From assembly GCF_028713515.1 (NCBI RefSeq), contig NZ_JAQTOD010000001.1, positions 682,001-746,000 of the forward strand: 64,000 bases of DNA, written 5' to 3'. How positions within the stretch are numbered: the first letter of the stretch is position 1; each line of letters starts with the position of its first letter. Under the pieces are notes generated by a model that was not told the DNA's origin, made no database searches, and worked only from the letters and a program-made list of their open reading frames with translations. A program made the translations under genes and the position numbers. This DNA is from Sulfurimonas sp. GTDB lineage: Bacteria > Campylobacterota > Campylobacteria > Campylobacterales > Sulfurimonadaceae. This document shows positions 60,377 through 64,000 of the stretch, piece by piece.

Positions 60377-61690
60377 CTACTTAGCTTGATAAAAAGCTCC
60401 CTTTATTGGCTCTGTAATTGTCCCAGTTTGACACTCAAATTTAATTGGAATTGTCTCCACCGAGCCTGCATCTTTTGTTCTAAATACTGCGAAGTGCAAA
60501 TGTGGCCCATCTAGATTTCCGGTGCTTCCAGAATTTCCTATATACTGACCTCTCTTAATGGAGTCTCCAACCTTAACAGCCACTCCATTTTGCATAAGAT
60601 GATAATATGTTGAAAATGTAAAATCACTGTGCTCTATAGTTATAAAATTACCATATTTCTTATACTCTTCTCCAAAACCACCTATATTTGAGTCTGATTT
60701 TGTTTTCACAACTATACCGTCTCGTGCAGCATAAATCTTAGTTCCAACACTCATCCCAAAATCAATAGCAAATTTGCCATGCCCTTTATGTGATTTTTGC
60801 CCATTATAGCCCTGTGTTACTCTGCAGATTGCATTTGTTGCAAATGGAAGTCTGTAGATATAGTTATCATCGTGAATTGCATTTTTTGAACCAATTATCC
60901 AGCTAGTTGTAAAGCTATAAGAGTATGGCTCTTTTGTAAAATAGAGTTTTATATACTCCACTTTACTTTTTGCATCAACCACTACTTCATTTTGTTGATT
61001 TTTGTCATACTCTAAATTCTCATATTTGCCATCAACCCTGAGAGTAATTTTGTATGGATTACTGTTTTGTATGGTTATGGATATGTAGTTTTGCTCTTTT
61101 GTAGCTCTTATTTCTACACTGTTTTTTGCGGAAGATATTGAGTCATTTTTATCTGAAACCAGCGTAGTTGTGGTTGGTTCTTCAAAAACTTCTTTTTGAC
61201 TCTCCTGTATTAATTTATCTGTTTTCATCTTTTTTTCTAGAAGTTGACACTTCTTATCTGATGATTTTTTTTTGTAGTACTCAATAGCTTTTTGTGATAT
61301 AGCTCTACTTTTTAGTAGATTGTCAAACTCATAATTAGTCAATTTTAAAAAAAGTTCATACTCATCTTTGTCTATAGATATACTGATATTTTTATGTAAA
61401 ACATTTAAAACATAGCCATACTGCTTTTGAAGAATTCGCAGTTTACTGAGATACTCTCTTTTATCTTTATCTGAGGTTGATACTTCAGCCTTGCGACCCA
61501 GCTCCATGGTGGCACTTGCATCATTTATATATCTTGCTCCCTCATCTCCCAGCTCTTCAATATCACAAAGATTTGAGAGTGGTATTATAGTTTTGTAGAG
61601 TGGGTCACCTAGATTTGCATAAATCAGAGGAAATTCAGCACCGTTTATGGCACCAAAAAAAATAGTACAAAAAAAGATGATTTTAAACAA
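60377..61690 (-). CDS. M23-family (LytM-type) metallopeptidase
   Basis: A 437-residue exported protein with signal peptide (MFKIIFFCTIFFGAINGAE), a helical and probably coiled-coil region to about residue 180, a beta-rich middle domain and a C-terminal M23 domain with zinc motifs H-x3-D in HGKFAIDFG and HxH in GPHLHFAVF. M23 enzymes cut peptide cross-links in peptidoglycan; in Campylobacterota related enzymes control cell shape. The active-site set is complete. It follows the HIT gene after one base. Confidence 0.88.
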   Translation of the reverse strand: MFKIIFFCTIFFGAINGAEFPLIYANLGDPLYKTIIPLSNLCDIEELGDEGARYINDASATMELGRKAEVSTSDKDKREYLSKLRILQKQYGYVLNVLHKNISISIDKDEYELFLKLTNYEFDNLLKSRAISQKAIEYYKKKSSDKKCQLLEKKMKTDKLIQESQKEVFEEPTTTTLVSDKNDSISSAKNSVEIRATKEQNYISITIQNSNPYKITLRVDGKYENLEYDKNQQNEVVVDAKSKVEYIKLYFTKEPYSYSFTTSWIIGSKNAIHDDNYIYRLPFATNAICRVTQGYNGQKSHKGHGKFAIDFGMSVGTKIYAARDGIVVKTKSDSNIGGFGEEYKKYGNFITIEHSDFTFSTYYHLMQNGVAVKVGDSIKRGQYIGNSGSTGNLDGPHLHFAVFRTKDAGSVETIPIKFECQTGTITEPIKGAFYQAK

Positions 61691-61691
61691 G

Positions 61692-62183
61692 CTAGATATA
61701 CTTCGGTATTAGAGATTTTATTTTTTTATAAATTTTTAAAAAATCGGTTGAATAGACCCTATTGTTGGCAATGGAGGTTATAAAATTTGTATCTCTCTCC
61801 CATCTTGGAACCAGATGCATATGGATATGCTCAGCTATTCCCGCTCCGCCTGCACTGCCTAGATTCATCCCAATGTTTACTCCATGAGCGTTAATGCCCT
61901 CTTTTAAAAGTCTTACGCCTTTTTGAGCCAAAGTGCTCATGTGAAGCCAAACTTCAGGCTCTAAATCTTCAAGTTTATCCGTATGCTTATGCGGAATTAT
62001 CATAAAATGGCCAGGAGTGTATGGGTACTTATTCATGACCAAAAAGCAAAATTCATCTCTATATAAAACATGTAACTCTTCGTCAAGCGGCTCATTTTGG
62101 CTTATATGGCAAAAAACACAGCCCTCAACATCATGACTTTTTATATACTCATCCCGCCATGGGGCATACAAAATATCTTTCAT
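61692..62183 (-). CDS. HIT-family nucleotide hydrolase/transferase
   Basis: A 163-residue HIT protein with the triad motif in AEHIHMHLVPRW (His-x-His-x-His) and zinc cysteines in GCVFCHIS (Cys22/Cys25). YTPGHFMIIPHKH and GVNIGMNLGSAGGAGIAEH are typical of FHIT/AP4A-phosphorylase-like members. Substrates are probably dinucleoside polyphosphates or aminoacyl-adenylates, but this is not shown. It starts about 47 bases after the murF stop and precedes the M23 gene by one base. Confidence 0.88.
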   Translation of the reverse strand: MKDILYAPWRDEYIKSHDVEGCVFCHISQNEPLDEELHVLYRDEFCFLVMNKYPYTPGHFMIIPHKHTDKLEDLEPEVWLHMSTLAQKGVRLLKEGINAHGVNIGMNLGSAGGAGIAEHIHMHLVPRWERDTNFITSIANNRVYSTDFLKIYKKIKSLIPKYI

Positions 62184-62230
62184 AATAATCCTTTATAAAA
62201 ATAGACTTTTTCAATAAAAAACAGTGTTAC

Positions 62231-63676
62231 CTAGATAAAGTTTGGAGCATCATTTGCGAACAAGATTATATCTCCAGAGGCTGTCTCTTGTGCTAAAACA
62301 TCTACTAACTTGGATTTATCATGCAGCATAATTTTATTTTTTACTTTCAGATGCTTATCAAAAAGTTCCGCGTTTAGTTTGCCTGTGACTATAACTATGT
62401 CAAAAACTTCGTTTATCGCATCTATGAGTTTTATGTTTAGCTCGTCACTACTCTCAACCAAACCAGGTGTTACTATAACTTTTCTGCCATTATGGAGTGA
62501 ACAGAGTCTTACGCCCTCAAGCATTCCCTCTATATTTCCATTATATCCATCATCAAGTATTATTTTTCCACCTGCAACTATTTTTTGAAGTCTATGTTCA
62601 ACTGGAGCTAACTTGCTAACTGCTAATTTTATATCTTCATTACTCATGCCAAACTCTTTAGCAATTCTCACACTAACCGCTATGTTCATTGTCTGAAAAG
62701 AGCCTAATATGCTTGTGTGAAGAGATAAAATCTCTCCATCAAGTTCTAAATCAAAGCTGGTTCCATATAGATTTGAGTCAACATTTTGAATCTCATCCCC
62801 AAAAAAAATCACTTTATCATGTGGCTCATCTGTTACAGAGTAGTGTATAAACGCTCTCTCTAGCCTAGGGGAGTGTATGATTTCTAGCTTTGTTGTGATA
62901 ATATTTTTAAGAGTTTTAAAATACTCTATATGTGCTAGGCCAATCTTTCCAACAACAACTCTTTGTGGCTCTAAAAATGAAGTGATTTCATATATATCGC
63001 CACTCTCTCTGGCTCCTGCCTCACAAATATAAATCTCTGTATCAAGTGGTAAAGACTCATTTACATCTCTGATAATCCCACCGATGGTGTTTACACTTCT
63101 AGGAGTTGCATAAACCCTAAACTTTTTACTTAGTATCTCTGCCATAAAATTTTTAATGCTAGTCTTACCATAACTTCCAGTGATGGCTATAATCTGAAGG
63201 TTGGCAATACTTTGAAGCCTTTTTTTTGCCTCTCTTTTAAATGCCATAAACAGAAATTTTTCTATCAAAAAACTACCCATATAAGCAGTAGCTAAAGGCA
63301 TAAACACACTGTAAACATGACATGCTGATTTCAGAGTACATAACACATCAAAAAGCAACACCAAAGAGATAAGAAGAATTAGAAATCTCTTGACTCTCCA
63401 AGTTAAAATAAGCTTCTTATCCAATTTTTTATGCCAAATAAACATAGCTGGCAACAGTATTAGATAAAAAAACAGGTAAAAATAGTCATGAAATGCGTAA
63501 TATGCAACGAATGGGATTAGAAAGTAAAAAATATGCCATAGCGGCTTGTGGTGCTTTAAAATAACGCGAGAGAGTCTGTAGTCATACCATTGAAGATTTG
63601 TTATAAGATACCAGCCAAGCGTGGTTACAAAAAATACATTTGTGACAAAAGCCACCAAGATTTCATAGTTTTGCAT
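62231..63676 (-). CDS. murF: MurF with N-terminal membrane domain
   Basis: MurF adds D-Ala-D-Ala to the UDP-MurNAc tripeptide. Residues 1-145 contain four or five membrane spans, not found in the soluble enterobacterial enzyme. The Mur-ligase domain follows: ATP loop ITGSYGKTSIKNF (about 165-177), SVNTIGG, ICEAGARESGDI, HIEYFKTL, and in the C-terminal region APVEHRLQ and LDDGYNGN. I recall a similar membrane-anchored MurF in Campylobacter. It abuts the upstream alpha/beta hydrolase gene with no gap. Confidence 0.88.
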   Translation of the reverse strand: MQNYEILVAFVTNVFFVTTLGWYLITNLQWYDYRLSRVILKHHKPLWHIFYFLIPFVAYYAFHDYFYLFFYLILLPAMFIWHKKLDKKLILTWRVKRFLILLISLVLLFDVLCTLKSACHVYSVFMPLATAYMGSFLIEKFLFMAFKREAKKRLQSIANLQIIAITGSYGKTSIKNFMAEILSKKFRVYATPRSVNTIGGIIRDVNESLPLDTEIYICEAGARESGDIYEITSFLEPQRVVVGKIGLAHIEYFKTLKNIITTKLEIIHSPRLERAFIHYSVTDEPHDKVIFFGDEIQNVDSNLYGTSFDLELDGEILSLHTSILGSFQTMNIAVSVRIAKEFGMSNEDIKLAVSKLAPVEHRLQKIVAGGKIILDDGYNGNIEGMLEGVRLCSLHNGRKVIVTPGLVESSDELNIKLIDAINEVFDIVIVTGKLNAELFDKHLKVKNKIMLHDKSKLVDVLAQETASGDIILFANDAPNFI

Positions 63677-64000
63677 CTAGTGCTCCAATGTTTTTAAAAA
63701 TGTCTCTTCTATATTTTTAGATATATCTTTAGCGTTTTTCATAAAGAAGTAGTGATCACCACTATAGACTATGAGTTTGGAGTCTTTTATAAGGCTCTTC
63801 ATAGTCTCTCCAGAGCTAAGTGGAGTTGCGCTGTCCTCCGCTCCCCAACAAAGAAGAGCCTTTCCGCCATAGAGAGAAAACTCTTCGGAAAAATCTTCAT
63901 TAACTACATTTTTAAATGTCTGATACATCGGCTCACTCAGCGCTTTTGCATCAGCTGCCACAAAAAATTCTCTAAATTTTGATAGTCCTAATGATTTTAA
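63677..64000 (-). CDS. Alpha/beta hydrolase, C-terminal part (5' end outside window)
   Basis: The last 108 residues or so of an alpha/beta hydrolase. KALLCWGAEDSATPLSS holds the acid residue of the triad and YSGDHYFF the catalytic histidine. The frame is open to the right edge (LKSLGLSKFREFFVAADA), so the start lies outside the window; an internal GTG at 63961 is not a start. It is immediately upstream of murF, an order I recall from Campylobacter jejuni. Confidence 0.82.
   Translation of the reverse strand, partial: LKSLGLSKFREFFVAADAKALSEPMYQTFKNVVNEDFSEEFSLYGGKALLCWGAEDSATPLSSGETMKSLIKDSKLIVYSGDHYFFMKNAKDISKNIEETFLKTLEH

Overview
The window looks like part of the chromosome of a Campylobacterota (epsilonproteobacterial) bacterium, most like Sulfurimonas. 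The DNA is AT-rich, genes are tightly packed with many 1-8 bp overlaps, and several gene orders match ones I recall from Campylobacter and Helicobacter: ftsK-flgL; coaBC-uppS-prepilin peptidase-lptF-truA; dus-membrane protein-dksA-rlmH-accD; fliN-fliO; murF-hydrolase. These assignments come from reading protein sequence, not from database searches.

Layout. 1-3319: 5' end of ftsK, flgL with a strong sigma-54 promoter, and a YhcH-family gene. 3489-6790: a loose accessory stretch with a MORN-like protein, two short decayed reading frames that share an 18-bp repeat, and an OprD-like porin. 6807-9164: a haem-binding cis/trans fatty acid isomerase lipoprotein. 9322-14555: housekeeping operon (coaBC, FliK-like gene, uppS, prepilin peptidase, lptF, truA). 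14611-26114: an unknown gene, then two convergent gene sets built from circularly permuted ATP-grasp ligases, alpha-E domains, transglutaminase-like proteases, a DUF2126 amidoligase-like domain and two AstE/aspartoacylase-like hydrolases. 26198-33315: mscL with a zinc ribbon, a CinA-like gene, an acidic protein, uvrA, a TauE/SafE permease and a cheX-fliN-fliO operon. 33312-45417: dus, dksA, rlmH, thiE-like, accD, gltD, gltB and recO. 45445-54376: dsbD with an exported thiol peroxidase, then a six-gene operon with both carboxynorspermidine genes. 54402-59158: ribBA and an ovoA-ovoB ovothiol operon, with a 141-bp repeat immediately beyond the 3' end of ribBA and of ovoB. 59192-64000: DUF2798, initiator tRNA-Met and tRNA-Gln, then DUF3617, an M23 peptidase, a HIT protein, a membrane-anchored MurF and part of an alpha/beta hydrolase.

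How the genes work together. The 15-26 kb region is the best candidate for an incompletely described system. It holds three predicted COOH-NH2 ligases of two folds, two cysteine-peptidase-like transglutaminases and two M14-like hydrolases, one of which has lost its visible zinc ligands. This suggests synthesis, attachment or trimming of a small peptide or amide-linked metabolite. Redox functions also recur: ovothiol synthesis, exported thiol peroxidase and DsbD. Flagellar genes occur in three separate places (flgL, a FliK-like gene, cheX-fliN-fliO).
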